A stretch of DNA of 64,000 nucleotides from assembly GCA_977017575.1 (NCBI GenBank), contig CDRNVI010000003.1, forward strand, positions 620,001-684,000, written 5' to 3'. A program made the position numbers and the translations under genes. Source of the stretch: Paramoeba atlantica (taxonomy: Eukaryota > Discosea). The notes beneath the pieces are model-generated. The model saw only the letters and a program-made list of their open reading frames with translations, was not told where the DNA came from and ran no database searches. Positions 53,646-62,824 of this stretch are shown here, piece after piece. Each line of letters opens with the position of its first letter. Positions within the stretch are counted from its first letter, which is position 1.

Positions 53646-55286
53646 CTATTCTTCACTACTTAACCCGGCACGTGCTCCTAGAAAGTTGCGCAATTGGGAG
53701 AACACGATAGCACCGTTTTGCTCCTGTAGATTGAGCGCGAAGTCTTGAATCACGTCCTCTCTGACTAAGCCGCACACGTCGGCAAGAGATTTGAGGAGGA
53801 GCTTGGTGTTTTTATGTAGAGCCCCTCCCGAGAGCATGGGAATGCAGAGGAATTGCTCTTGAGGAATAAGGCCGGTCGACACGTAGGCTTTTATTTTACG
53901 CCCAATCGCATCTTTCATGAGTCGGGCACCCGTTTTCCCCAGGTTGGAGGGAGACAATTCGTGGATCAGCGTAAAATCGTAGTATATGTCTCCTGCTGGC
54001 CAATGTATGACGATGTCCGGGCCGGATCGCACGAAGGAACCGGTGCCACATGTGCGTTGATGCTCTTGCTTTTGAACTTCGGCTATCGCATCTCCACACA
54101 CTTTACATTTGAAGGATGAGAGGTGCCGGGGCTCAAGTTCACATGGAATTCCTCCCTTTAAGCAAAGTTCGTAGAGGCGCCGCACCATTCGATTGTGTTT
54201 TACCGTCGCATTGTTTCCCGTACATTTGGTACATCCTGAAATGTGTGCCACAGCTGCATCAGCCTTAAACATAATATGGCATCCGGGGCACTGCAACGAT
54301 TCAGGCAAGTCAGGGTGGGATATGCCGAGACGCGGCATTATCGCCAGAGCGAAATGGCGAGACGAAACCAGGCGCGTCCGCGCGGTGATCCATGAGTGGT
54401 TCCCTTTTTCGCTGGCCGCGAGTATAATTGAAGCCGTATGCTTGTCTTTGAGGAGATTTTCGCGCACTTCAATATTGTACGCTTCTTCCGCTGTTGCTTC
54501 TTCGGCTGGTGGCCGTTCAGTGGACTCGTTTCCTTCCGGGTTTTGGCTTGGTTGCAAGTACAAAGTTTCGGCTAGAGCTGATGGTAGGTTTGTTCGCTCC
54601 ATTGCGGAAAACTTTGACTTGTTAAATGCAGCCTCACGGATGAATTCTGAGGGTGTTAATCCCAGGCCGCCTTTCCGAATCGGCAGTCTGGCCCAAGAAA
54701 TTTGCTTGGCGGTTAACTTTCCAAACCATTTCTCAAGAACTTCGTTTACTTTGGCATCGAATTGTTGTGTTACTGCCAGTGTCACCTCTGGGTCGTGAAC
54801 TCTTATTTGATATCTATGTCTCACGTTGACACATCTCGACAGTAACAGGAGAGATATGTTGTTCGCCCCCATTGTTTCAAGTCGCCGAAAAGCCGCACGT
54901 GATTTATTAAGTGTGGATAAGAGTTTCTCGCTAACGCGGTTTTTGTCCCCTACAAAGGCCCCTAGAGTTTTTATGGCTTCAGACTCATTCTGAATCCCCT
55001 CCAACTCAAGCGACTTCGGTAAGGCAAGCCTTTGGTGACCGGCAAGCCATACACACTTTTGAGGTGCCATATCAATCATTTTGGAGATCATTAGTTCTTT
55101 GAGCCTTTGGTAAGCGCTTTCTAACATTCCAGGGTCCGTAGCAGCGAAGTTGATATCATCTATGAAAGCGTAAATCTTAAGCGTAGGAAACTCTTGAGCG
55201 ATGGTGGCTAGAATAGGTTGCATGAAAGTACAGAAAAGCATTGACGACAGCGGCGACCCTTGGCGAACACCGGCTGAGCTTTTCAA
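53646..55286 (-). CDS. REL-B RT palm to REL endonuclease (546 aa, open)
   Basis: SSAGVRQGSPLSSMLFCTFM (motif B), KIYAFIDDINFAATD (motif C), KTLGAFVGDKNRVSEKLL, LPIRKGGLGLTPSEFIREAA, LQCPGCHIMFKADAAVAHIS, KHNRMVRRLYELCLKGGIPC, FKCKVCGDAIAEVQKQEHQR, nuclease FVRSGPDIVIHWPAGDIYYD and FTLIHELSPSNLGKTGARLM, end SQLRNFLGARAG. The best-preserved REL-B C-terminal part in the window. Listed start is the first ATG of the open block, inside RT. Confidence 0.85.
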   Translation of the reverse strand: MKSSAGVRQGSPLSSMLFCTFMQPILATIAQEFPTLKIYAFIDDINFAATDPGMLESAYQRLKELMISKMIDMAPQKCVWLAGHQRLALPKSLELEGIQNESEAIKTLGAFVGDKNRVSEKLLSTLNKSRAAFRRLETMGANNISLLLLSRCVNVRHRYQIRVHDPEVTLAVTQQFDAKVNEVLEKWFGKLTAKQISWARLPIRKGGLGLTPSEFIREAAFNKSKFSAMERTNLPSALAETLYLQPSQNPEGNESTERPPAEEATAEEAYNIEVRENLLKDKHTASIILAASEKGNHSWITARTRLVSSRHFALAIMPRLGISHPDLPESLQCPGCHIMFKADAAVAHISGCTKCTGNNATVKHNRMVRRLYELCLKGGIPCELEPRHLSSFKCKVCGDAIAEVQKQEHQRTCGTGSFVRSGPDIVIHWPAGDIYYDFTLIHELSPSNLGKTGARLMKDAIGRKIKAYVSTGLIPQEQFLCIPMLSGGALHKNTKLLLKSLADVCGLVREDVIQDFALNLQEQNGAIVFSQLRNFLGARAGLSSEE

Positions 55287-55715
55287 GATTGCCTTAAGCT
55301 CTCCATTTCTTCCATAGTAGAGAAGTTCGGACGGGTTGCAATATTCGGCGGCGAATAGTCTTTGAAATGGACGCAGCGAAGCAAAGGCGAATTACGCTTT
55401 GGCTATTTCGTCGCGAGACGGCGAGTTAAACGCGTTGCGAAGATCTACCGATAGTATTGCACAACCATCTTGGTAGTGTTTCGTAAGTTGATGGATTATG
55501 CGTTCACAGCCTGCTTTTGCTATTACTCCGTACTGCCAGGGGGAGAAAATGTGGAGAAGTTTTTTCTCATGCCGTTGCAGCAAAACGATTTCCGCGAGTT
55601 TCAGTATGACTTCTCCAACCGCTATGGGACGAACGCCACCGTTTGCCTTTGGTATTGCCACCAGGCGCGATCGGGTGAGACGTGTCAGAATTTCATTTTG
55701 TGTGAATATCGTACT
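53646..55715 (-). mobile_element. REL-B LINE, 5'-truncated copy
   Basis: RT begins at about 55715 (RLTRSRLVAIPKANGGVRPI) and motif A is CAILSVDLRNAFNSPSRDEI; one break near 55390 separates it from the large open block 55286-53646. The end lies near 53640. The 5' truncation abuts the 3' region of DIRS F. Confidence 0.82.
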
Positions 55716-55897
55716 TTGTAGAGATCCTATATAAAGTATACGCCCATTCAGGGTAAGGTTTACAATAACTATCAAAACATATAGTTGCAGAATAGAATGA
55801 TATCAACATTCGTTTTGTCGACCTATAATATAAACTACCTAAATCAAAACTATACGATAGGGCATCGCGCCTGGCCGGCGCCACCACCCTCTCGCTA

Positions 55898-58777
55898 CTA
55901 ACTTTCCACCCCTTTCGCATTATCAGGGTCTGCCTCGGCATAACGAAGTCGGCTGATTTTGTCCGCAGGGTTACTTTTCGTGCTCATGTACCGCGCATCT
56001 ACGGCAATTCCTTGCTTTTTAATTACATTCAAAACCTTTTCAAGTTCGTCAGAAACGCCGGAAGATTTCGATATTTTCCTATTGACGGCTGCCATGCACG
56101 AAACGTTGTCTACATGTAAATCTAGACACGTCCCTTCCCGAAAGTGGTGTTTTAATTTTTCAATACTAAGATAAACGGCACGAGTTTCTGCCCGATTGAC
56201 TTCATAGTCAAACGATGCATCCCACTTACCGCCGACACAGATCATTTCTCCATAGTCCGTGTACAACACCCCTCCCCATCCAACCTTGGAGGCATCGGTG
56301 TACAAAACATGTTGGTGAACGACTGTATCCGGTCGAGGTTGAGGAGCAACGGGTATATTAGCTCGTAACTCGTCTCTCCATTTTGCTAGACCACACCTAG
56401 TAACCTTGGATAATGGCACAGCAACATCCGCCAATAAAGGGTAGCGATTCAGCTCGTTTATGCGGCGTCGCGTGATCCGTAAAATATTGTGAAAGCGGGG
56501 GAGGTTCATTCCTAATATCGCGGACGAGTAGATAAAACGGCCAACACAGGCTTCAAGATCACTGTACGTCAGTATTCCAAAATGGTTCGCCTCTATTTTA
56601 GACAACACCTTCGGTCCAAGTGCGACCTTATGCGCTTGATGGTCGTAAAGCACGCCGTTATAAACATATTTCGTCAGTGGATAACCTTCTGCGGATTTGA
56701 ATTTCGCGCTTATGCTTTTTGCCCTTTGATCGATAAAGTTCTCGTAATGTTGTACAGCATTGAAAGAGCCTGCGAACCGAACGCCATCAATATATACATC
56801 AATGGCTGACGAAGTAAAGCCATGTGATTGCTTGCAATAGTGGGAATGACCCGCTATAGTGGCGGTCACTGTGTGCATAATTTCGGGCGCGCATCTGTGA
56901 CCCATAGGCATTACTGTCATTTCGTACATTTCTCCCTCATGGGAGAACCGAAACTTTGCGCGTGACTCGAGGGGTAGTCCAATCTGAAAGAAACTACACG
57001 CCAGGTCACGTTTGACTGCGAATGAAGAGCTTACATTATGTAGATAATACGCGGGATGTGAGAGAGGCACGTACGGCTCATATTCTTTTAACGACATATT
57101 GTCGACTCGCGTCCAAGCTATGAATCTTCGCCTCTGGGATTCTCCATCATCTGTGCGTTCAACTACTGAAAAGGGAATAATCTCTTGCATCGTTGGACGG
57201 TCCACCAATTCATTTTCCCCGACGCGGGAAATAATTCCATGTTCAACAAGAGCGCGAACATCCTCATTCGCAAGCCCCCCGCTCACCCGACCAGTTTTTG
57301 TTGTCCCCTCCGGGAGCTTAGTCAACATATCCCAGACCTCTTCGAAACGGTACAAAGTCGCTGGGTTCATCCATTTTCGAACTTTTTCAAGATCTATTCG
57401 GGGAATGTCAGGCTTTATATGCAATGGTAAATTCAGATCGTCGGGGCCGGCCAATCTAGAGGAACGGCGCGGTCGCACTATTGTGTGACGTTTTTTGAGA
57501 GGATAATCATCGAGGTACGATTCGAAGTCTTTATAGCCCATCATATTGGTAATAGTTGTGTCGCTTTTTGGGTCCCTAGTGCAAGAGCTGTTGTCAAGGG
57601 GTTCTCGTTGTATCGGAACAACGATTCTGCTTCTTGATGTTTCGCTAGACGTTGCACTTCTTCCAGGGTTAAGAGGCCTCTTGCCACTTGTTCGAATAGA
57701 TACGTTATCGCCCCTCGTTTCAGCGAATGCGTTCCGTAGCCGTCCCCGAGAGTCGAACGAATTATTGTGTCCATTTCGCGCACGGTTGTTTTGCAGAGGA
57801 GAACCCCTTTTTTCATCTTTGAAACTTGTTGCGCTATTTCGCTCGTCCCGTCCCCCTCCAGCACAGCGTACATCGACGCCCGATACGGGTCTAATCGAGT
57901 CGTCTTCGTCTTTCGTCCCCACCATATGACTACTCTTGCGCTCGTGACGTGGCAAAATTGTTCTTTGACTAAGTTTGACGTTTCGGTCCACCGGGACGCC
58001 GCCTTCCAACATATTAGTGCGGCTATGTCCTGGGATCTCGTTAGATTGCTTCGCAATTGCGCGAGAAGTAGAGGCGTTATCGGTTTCATTTGATGAATCG
58101 GCTCCGCAGCCCCCTCGGATAACAATGTTTTGCAACGAAATTTTATCGCATTCGTGTTCATTTGTAGACCATTGAATATGGCCATCAAATTTCGGGCGTA
58201 TGTGAGTTTCGTTGTGACCGCTATTGTCAACGTTTCCAAGTATGCTACGGCGGACAAGGGAGTCACCTCTAGGCTTTTCCTGCAACAAAACTCGTTTAGT
58301 TGGTGCCACAAGCGTCCCCTCGTGGCCCACGTGCTTGTTGCCCACATTCCTCTCATAGTTTGAAGGGAGGTTTCTATGGCTGCGTCTGACTTTTTTGTCG
58401 CGGTCAGCCTCCACAAAAGATTGTCTTGTGCGGTTTTCCTGTCGTTTACAACGTTTGTTATCACCCTCCTTGACGTTATTTGGTCCTGAGGGGGCGCAGT
58501 ATCCGCAATTCGAACACTTTGTCGAATCTTCCTCTTCTTCGCTTTTTGCGAGGTAGTTTGACATGAGTTCACTGATCCGGACGATAAAGTCTCGGAAGCT
58601 GGAGTACTTTTCACCCTTCGTTTCTTTCGAAGAGTACGAGCTGTTACGGGTGGGGGTCCCTAGTAGGACCTCTTGCTGCCTTGTATGGCAGAGCCGTCCA
58701 CCCGTTTTTCGAAATCCCCCGTCTTTGCGCTGGGACAATCTTTTTGCAAGTGTCCAATTTGATGACAAATAAAGCAC
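55898..58777 (-). CDS. RT-RNase H ORF of DIRS copy F (959 aa)
   Basis: N-terminal 410 residues overlap gag end and recombinase; they are Arg/Ser/Asn-rich with a Cys motif KCSNCGYCAPSG. RT: LNLPLHIKPDIPRIDLEKVR, AVKRDLACSFFQIGLPLES (A), VMPMGHRCAPEIMHTVTATI (B), DVYIDGVRFAG (C). RNase H: LYTDASKVGWGGVLYTDYG, VNRAETRAVYLSIEKLK, LDLHVDNVSCMAAVNRK, NPADKISRLRY. No methyltransferase domain of the DIRS-1 kind is seen. Confidence 0.87.
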   Translation of the reverse strand: MLYLSSNWTLAKRLSQRKDGGFRKTGGRLCHTRQQEVLLGTPTRNSSYSSKETKGEKYSSFRDFIVRISELMSNYLAKSEEEEDSTKCSNCGYCAPSGPNNVKEGDNKRCKRQENRTRQSFVEADRDKKVRRSHRNLPSNYERNVGNKHVGHEGTLVAPTKRVLLQEKPRGDSLVRRSILGNVDNSGHNETHIRPKFDGHIQWSTNEHECDKISLQNIVIRGGCGADSSNETDNASTSRAIAKQSNEIPGHSRTNMLEGGVPVDRNVKLSQRTILPRHERKSSHMVGTKDEDDSIRPVSGVDVRCAGGGRDERNSATSFKDEKRGSPLQNNRARNGHNNSFDSRGRLRNAFAETRGDNVSIRTSGKRPLNPGRSATSSETSRSRIVVPIQREPLDNSSCTRDPKSDTTITNMMGYKDFESYLDDYPLKKRHTIVRPRRSSRLAGPDDLNLPLHIKPDIPRIDLEKVRKWMNPATLYRFEEVWDMLTKLPEGTTKTGRVSGGLANEDVRALVEHGIISRVGENELVDRPTMQEIIPFSVVERTDDGESQRRRFIAWTRVDNMSLKEYEPYVPLSHPAYYLHNVSSSFAVKRDLACSFFQIGLPLESRAKFRFSHEGEMYEMTVMPMGHRCAPEIMHTVTATIAGHSHYCKQSHGFTSSAIDVYIDGVRFAGSFNAVQHYENFIDQRAKSISAKFKSAEGYPLTKYVYNGVLYDHQAHKVALGPKVLSKIEANHFGILTYSDLEACVGRFIYSSAILGMNLPRFHNILRITRRRINELNRYPLLADVAVPLSKVTRCGLAKWRDELRANIPVAPQPRPDTVVHQHVLYTDASKVGWGGVLYTDYGEMICVGGKWDASFDYEVNRAETRAVYLSIEKLKHHFREGTCLDLHVDNVSCMAAVNRKISKSSGVSDELEKVLNVIKKQGIAVDARYMSTKSNPADKISRLRYAEADPDNAKGVES
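57541..58614 (-). CDS. Tyrosine recombinase of DIRS copy F (357 aa)
   Basis: MWATSTWATRGRLWHQLNEF; LICWKAASRWTETSNLVKEQ (catalytic Arg); VIWWGRKTKTTRLDPYRASM; GDGYGTHSLKRGAITYLFEQ (His-x-x-x-Arg); LAKHQEAESLFRYNENPLTT (His and nucleophile Tyr). The complete set of motifs is present. It lies wholly within the RT ORF in another frame, a 1.07-kb dual-coding stretch. Confidence 0.88.
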   Translation of the reverse strand: MKSTPASETLSSGSVNSCQTTSQKAKKRKIRQSVRIADTAPPQDQITSRRVITNVVNDRKTAQDNLLWRLTATKKSDAAIETSLQTMRGMWATSTWATRGRLWHQLNEFCCRKSLEVTPLSAVAYLETLTIAVTTKLTYARNLMAIFNGLQMNTNAIKFRCKTLLSEGAAEPIHQMKPITPLLLAQLRSNLTRSQDIAALICWKAASRWTETSNLVKEQFCHVTSARVVIWWGRKTKTTRLDPYRASMYAVLEGDGTSEIAQQVSKMKKGVLLCKTTVREMDTIIRSTLGDGYGTHSLKRGAITYLFEQVARGLLTLEEVQRLAKHQEAESLFRYNENPLTTALALGTQKATQLLPI

Positions 58778-59769
58778 ACACGCTTTTTCCTTCCGAAGCT
58801 ACCTGGTCCCGTTTTCGCTTTGATTTTTTTCTGTTTTGCACGCTCATCTTCGGCAAGCTGAGCAAACCGATCGCCTGTACGTTCTTCAGCCTCCATTTTC
58901 GAACGGATCGATTCTACATCAACCTTCAGTTCGCGTTGATAATGCATGTCTCGTAGAAGTTCACAAATGTTTTTACCGAGCTTAAGACAGTGTCCCTCAT
59001 CCCAATCTTCTGTCTCTCGCGCATTATAAATCCACTCGACAAGTAGATTCTTAAATATCCGTAGTCGGTACTTGGGCGGGTCATCACGTAAACCGAATTC
59101 TTCCGCGTCGCGTAGTTCACGAATTAATTCGCGTAATTTCAACGGATCTCCATCATGCGCCATCCACAATTTCCATGTTAAGGGATCCATTGCATCGAAG
59201 TTGTACGCATCTCCCCGACGTTCCACCTCGTTATCAACTTCGATTTCCTGACCCCCTGGCATTTCGTAGTACACATTTTCTACAACAAGATCATAGTAAT
59301 AGATATCGCGATGGGGAAACCGGTACTTCCGGCTTGGGTTCGTCGTCCATTTGGCCCACAATTGTGTACCTTCAAGCGATAGAACTCCAATAATTGTGTC
59401 CGTATTTTGCGGAGCGTGCGGCCTTTGCGCGACGGGCCCAGTAGATGGAGCCCAAACAGCCTTCACAGTAACTCTTGCACCTTGGTCTATAAGAGTCTTT
59501 ACATGCACACAAAAAAGATCAAGCTCGCGCTGTGCTAAAGGTGCACCTACGGGGGTTGCTGCCGGCCCATTTTGTTCCGAATTACTTTGTGTCTGCTGCG
59601 TTCTTTCTTGGTGAGTCTGTTGGGTTCTTTCTTGATGAGATGCATTTCGCTGTTCTTGAACATTAGCTCCAGAAATCCGCAGCGAGGCGTCCGAACATTC
59701 AATAAGGCAGAAACAATATAAAGTATCTAATTCCAGAAATACGCACTTCTGTCTCTTTTCACTGAACAT
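58660..59769 (-). CDS. gag of DIRS copy F (369 aa) with CCHC knuckle
   Basis: The N-terminus has a repeated NASHQERTQQTHQERTQQTQ stretch. The domain LFCVHVKTLIDQGARVTVKA, LEGTQLWAKWTTNPSRKYRF, PHRDIYYYDLVVEN matches gag N-terminal parts of groups B and G. Then MDPLTWKLWMAHDGDPLKLR and ELIRELRDAEEFGLRDD, a helical part, and RVCFICHQIGHLQKDCP (Cys-x2-Cys-x4-His-x4-Cys). The tail is basic. Confidence 0.8.
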   Translation of the reverse strand: MFSEKRQKCVFLELDTLYCFCLIECSDASLRISGANVQEQRNASHQERTQQTHQERTQQTQSNSEQNGPAATPVGAPLAQRELDLFCVHVKTLIDQGARVTVKAVWAPSTGPVAQRPHAPQNTDTIIGVLSLEGTQLWAKWTTNPSRKYRFPHRDIYYYDLVVENVYYEMPGGQEIEVDNEVERRGDAYNFDAMDPLTWKLWMAHDGDPLKLRELIRELRDAEEFGLRDDPPKYRLRIFKNLLVEWIYNARETEDWDEGHCLKLGKNICELLRDMHYQRELKVDVESIRSKMEAEERTGDRFAQLAEDERAKQKKIKAKTGPGSFGRKKRVCFICHQIGHLQKDCPSAKTGDFEKRVDGSAIQGSKRSY

Positions 59770-60059
59770 ACAATATTTTTATAGAACAGGAATACATGTA
59801 TACTACGATCTATAATGCGCACGCTAATAAGATAATAACTTGGTACCGAATCTAAAATCAATAATAAAACAAGTAAATACTATGTGAAGGGGCTAAGCCC
59901 CCAACACTCGCAGCCTCCAACCCGCTCACGCGTAGCTATTGAGCTCCTTTCTCGCGTTTATCCAATGTCGCTTGTCATGATAGAATGCCAAAAAGGGTGA
60001 CCAAACCTTCGTGACACGCTTTTCCGAGGTTTTTTTTTTTTTTTTTTTGAAAACTACAT
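59770..60059. other. Spacer without recognisable gene
   Basis: AT-rich, then GC-rich with GGGGCTAAGCCCCC at 59888, a small palindrome, and a T20 run near 60030-60049. No ORF recognised. Part of it is presumably the 5' leader of DIRS copy F. Confidence 0.45.
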
Positions 60060-60520
60060 GTATATGAACGTCAAAGGTTTTGAACGTTAAAGGTTTTTTT
60101 TTTTTTGAATCGCGGCATTGCCTCTATATTTTGACCCATTAGACGAACCAAGTAGGTCCATTGGGGGGGGTATATGATTTTAAAACAAGCAATCAAATTA
60201 GCAATTTCATATTTTGGAGCCCAAAACTAGCAATTCGATCTCCCGTAAGTATAAGAACAATAAAAACAATAACAATAAAAACAAGCAATCTATGCCCAAT
60301 CCATTCGCGCGTTCCGGACCGGGTCTTTCGACCTCTCCACGGCCTGACTTGTGAACCCTTCCCTTGTTATACAGGAGGGCGCAGGCGCGGGCCTGTGTCG
60401 ACAGCGACACGGTCACGAAACAGGATGCTGGCCGACGGGGAGGAGATTCACTACCCGTGTACTACCTCACTTGGGGTACCTAGCCCTCGCGGGCTAGGCG
60501 TTTTTTTTTTTTTTTTTTTT
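60060..60520 (-). mobile_element. REL-A 3' UTR fragment with poly(A)
   Basis: Minus strand: from CGCCTAGCCCGCGAGGGCTA to TAGAGGCAATGCCGCGATTC, collinear with 29239-29595 and 43878-44270, then A12 and CCTTTAACGTTCAAAACCTT. An A22 run stands at its truncated 5' side. The CTTTAACG after the A-run resembles the first leader bases, as at the other two REL-A 3' ends. Confidence 0.8.
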
Positions 60521-60960
60521 TTTTTGAAAACTTCGAAAACGTGTAGATTTTGTATTTGAATAGTCCCTAAGCACATACACATCCGTTAATAACTTTTCTA
60601 ATGAATTTACGAAATCAATCAATCAACAGTCACATTTTCAATGATAAGTAAAACTATACGTAATAAGCTCTCGCCTGAATTTCTTACCGTAAACTATTAG
60701 GCAGTGACATGTCGGGCAAAGGATTTACTACAGGATAGGGACTCGGCATCGGAATCTGAGAATGACCTGGATCATACCGTCCTGCACGCCCCGTCGGAGG
60801 CGGAGTTAAAGACCTTTGTGAACGCTGGGCCATCGACCTTGTGTTGACCATCGCAAAAATTATCGAAATCGCAAAAAATTATCGAAGTAAAGTGAAGAAA
60901 ATATTGTTCTAAGAATCTTCTTCTAAGAAATATTATATGAAATAACGAAACAAAAGTACA
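60521..60960. other. Spacer with a DIRS-like terminus and an unassigned open stretch
   Basis: AATTTCTTACCGTAAACT (60678-60695) resembles the group B 5' terminus (reverse of AGTTTACGGAGAGAATT). Right of it, 60700-60848 is open in one plus-strand frame (KDLLQDRDSASESENDLDHT), acidic and unrecognised; it may be a scrap of an ORF. The rest is AT-rich. Confidence 0.4.
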
Positions 60961-61084
60961 TTACACGTAAAGTTTATGCGTAAAAATGCAGTATATGCTA
61001 AAGATGTATTCAAGATTGCACTGGTTGGTGCGTGCATGAAACACGTTAACCACTGCACACTTCCTAAAATTCTTTTCGTAAACT

Positions 61085-62552
61085 CTTATTGTCTGCTTTG
61101 ATAGTGCACCGTTGATCAGATCTCGAAGCATGTGACATAAACTCAGGCAACATATTTCATCGTAATATGGAGTCTGTTTTGCCTGTTGGGCCTGGGGCCG
61201 CACCTTTCGCCATGCGTCTTCCTGCTTCTCGGAGTTCGTAAGGGGATATACACGCTACTTCTGGAGCGTCTGCGGGAAGACAAAAGGTTGTGGGTATTTC
61301 GGGGTGCAGATCGCGAAGTTTAGCCACTATCTCTTCGTCGCTCAAACATTTGGGCTTAAATTCCTGATCTAGCACGTTCGACGCTTTTGAGACACATCCG
61401 TCCAGGGCAAGACTGAAGGCTTTCTTAATTGCCCGAGCATCTGTTAACGTTTGAGATGGTTGGGAGCCCTGAGACGTATCTTGCGCTTGCTCTTCAATAG
61501 GTTTGCGCCTTCCTCGCTTTGCACTGGCATTTCTCACTGTCGCCAGTGAAAATTTCATCGCAGATAGGACTCGTTGCCAGATTCGGTTACGCTCTGGATA
61601 GTTGCTATCTGTATAATTGCGCATCATTTCGCGGTAGATAGTAACTACACATGGAATGAATTCTGGACTGTCCTGAATGTTGGCATAGGTTCGTAGTCCA
61701 GATCGGCTTCGGTGCTCTGACTGACACTGTATACCGTACGGGCTTCTTGTGGCTGGGGTACTGACGGGTGCCATAGGATTTTGAATACTCTCACATTTTG
61801 CTGAGGCGGTATGTGACCCGCGAAGGTCTCTCCTGCTTTGTGCCCATGAATGCCTTTGTATTCCATGGACAGTTTGTGATTTCCTTTTCGCTTTTGATAT
61901 GCCTTGACCACTCCTTCGGATACGTTGAGCTGTGAATTTAAGTCGAAACTCCAGGCGATCACACATTTGCTTCCGGGTTTCGCTTCGCGCGACTGTTCCC
62001 ACACAGTGTCTGGCGGTGTTGGGAAATGAACGGTGGAAATTATCGTGCGTAATAGGATTCGGACTAAAGACGTAAGGTCGTTTTCCGTGTACGATGTGTT
62101 TAGCTCGCCGGTGACTTTGTCATTTGATGTGTATGTCGACTCTTGATGCACATAGTTTCTTGTCAAAATGGGGGTCACAATCGAAGAATTCGTGTTGCGT
62201 GTCCGCACCTTGTGCATCGATGCACTCGGGACTTGGTATCTGTGACTCTGACATATCGTTGGTTCTTTCCTTCCGCTCGTTAAGGCATCTGCCTTCATAA
62301 TCGGGGTCATTTGTGCATCTCTCTGTGTTTTGAATCGGTGGGAAGTCTTCAGGGTTTCCGAAGTCGCTATCGAAAATTGGAGTTCGGTAGGGATTGTTTT
62401 CTTGCTGAGCGACGGCCGATAATGAGGTGATGGACTGATGATGGACTGATGATGAAACTTGCGGTAGTGCTGGATGTTGCGGGGATGCTATCGAGGGTTG
62501 GGTTTTCTGCTGCGGAACGAAGCGACCGGAGTGTTTTGTCAAGCGCTTGAAG
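61085..62552 (-). pseudogene. REL-B LINE N-terminal part
   Basis: Minus strand from the retrogene insertion at 62552: VFKRLTKHSGRFVPQQKTQP, then after frame changes SPEFIPCVVTIYREMMRNYT (compare SPEFVPGVVTIFRDIIRDYA in the copy at 52085) and LREAGRRMAKGAAPGPTGKT, DEICCLSLCHMLRDLINGAL. Homology stops at 61085, where GAGTTTACGAAAAGAATT begins, a DIRS-like terminus. This is the only piece here that shows the REL-B N-terminus: Pro/Gln/Ser-rich, no clear zinc finger. Confidence 0.75.
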
Positions 62553-62589
62553 ACTTTAACGATAAAGATACAGTTTCTGTACCTTGTTG
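62552..62589 (+). repeat. Spliced-leader exon relic of the retrogene
   Basis: GACTTTAACGATAAAG, ATACAGTTTCTGTACC, TTGTTG: 37 of 38 bases as consensus, base 1 G. Confidence 0.92.
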
Positions 62590-62617
62590 ATTTATTAATA
62601 TTAATATTAATTACACT

Positions 62618-62824
62618 ATGCATTCTCGCGAAATCGAAATACACACTTCGGAATCGGTTCCTGGTGATGCTACGCCCAAGCCGCTCAAATTAGTCACATC
62701 GCGCAGTGTGCAAGGAACGCCACAAAGTTTGTCAATCAAGTCTGATTCTCACTTCACTTTAGGAAAACGAGATGGAAATCCAGGTCGGGCTGCTCATAAA
62801 ACATCTAGTAGAACTAGTATATAA
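62618..62824 (+). CDS. Retrogene ORF, 68 aa, unknown
   Basis: First ATG, 28 bp after the SL. Product MHSREIEIHTSESVPGDATP, then KPLKLVTSRSVQGTPQSLSI, basic and Ser/Thr-rich, stop at 62824 just before the end of the insertion. The short 3' UTR suggests the whole ORF is present. No family recognised; the parent gene should exist elsewhere in the genome with introns or a splice acceptor. Confidence 0.45.
   Translation: MHSREIEIHTSESVPGDATPKPLKLVTSRSVQGTPQSLSIKSDSHFTLGKRDGNPGRAAHKTSSRTSI

Larger units (their letters stand above)
55898..59769 (-). mobile_element. DIRS-type retroelement, copy F (gag, recombinase and RT-RNase H all open)
   Basis: Minus strand: gag 59769-58660, recombinase 58614-57541, RT-RNase H 58777-55898. 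All three frames look whole. The RT ORF overlaps the end of gag by 118 bp and the recombinase completely. Terminal repeats were not identified, so it may lack its ends. The openness suggests a young copy. Sequence differs clearly from groups B and C. Confidence 0.85.
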
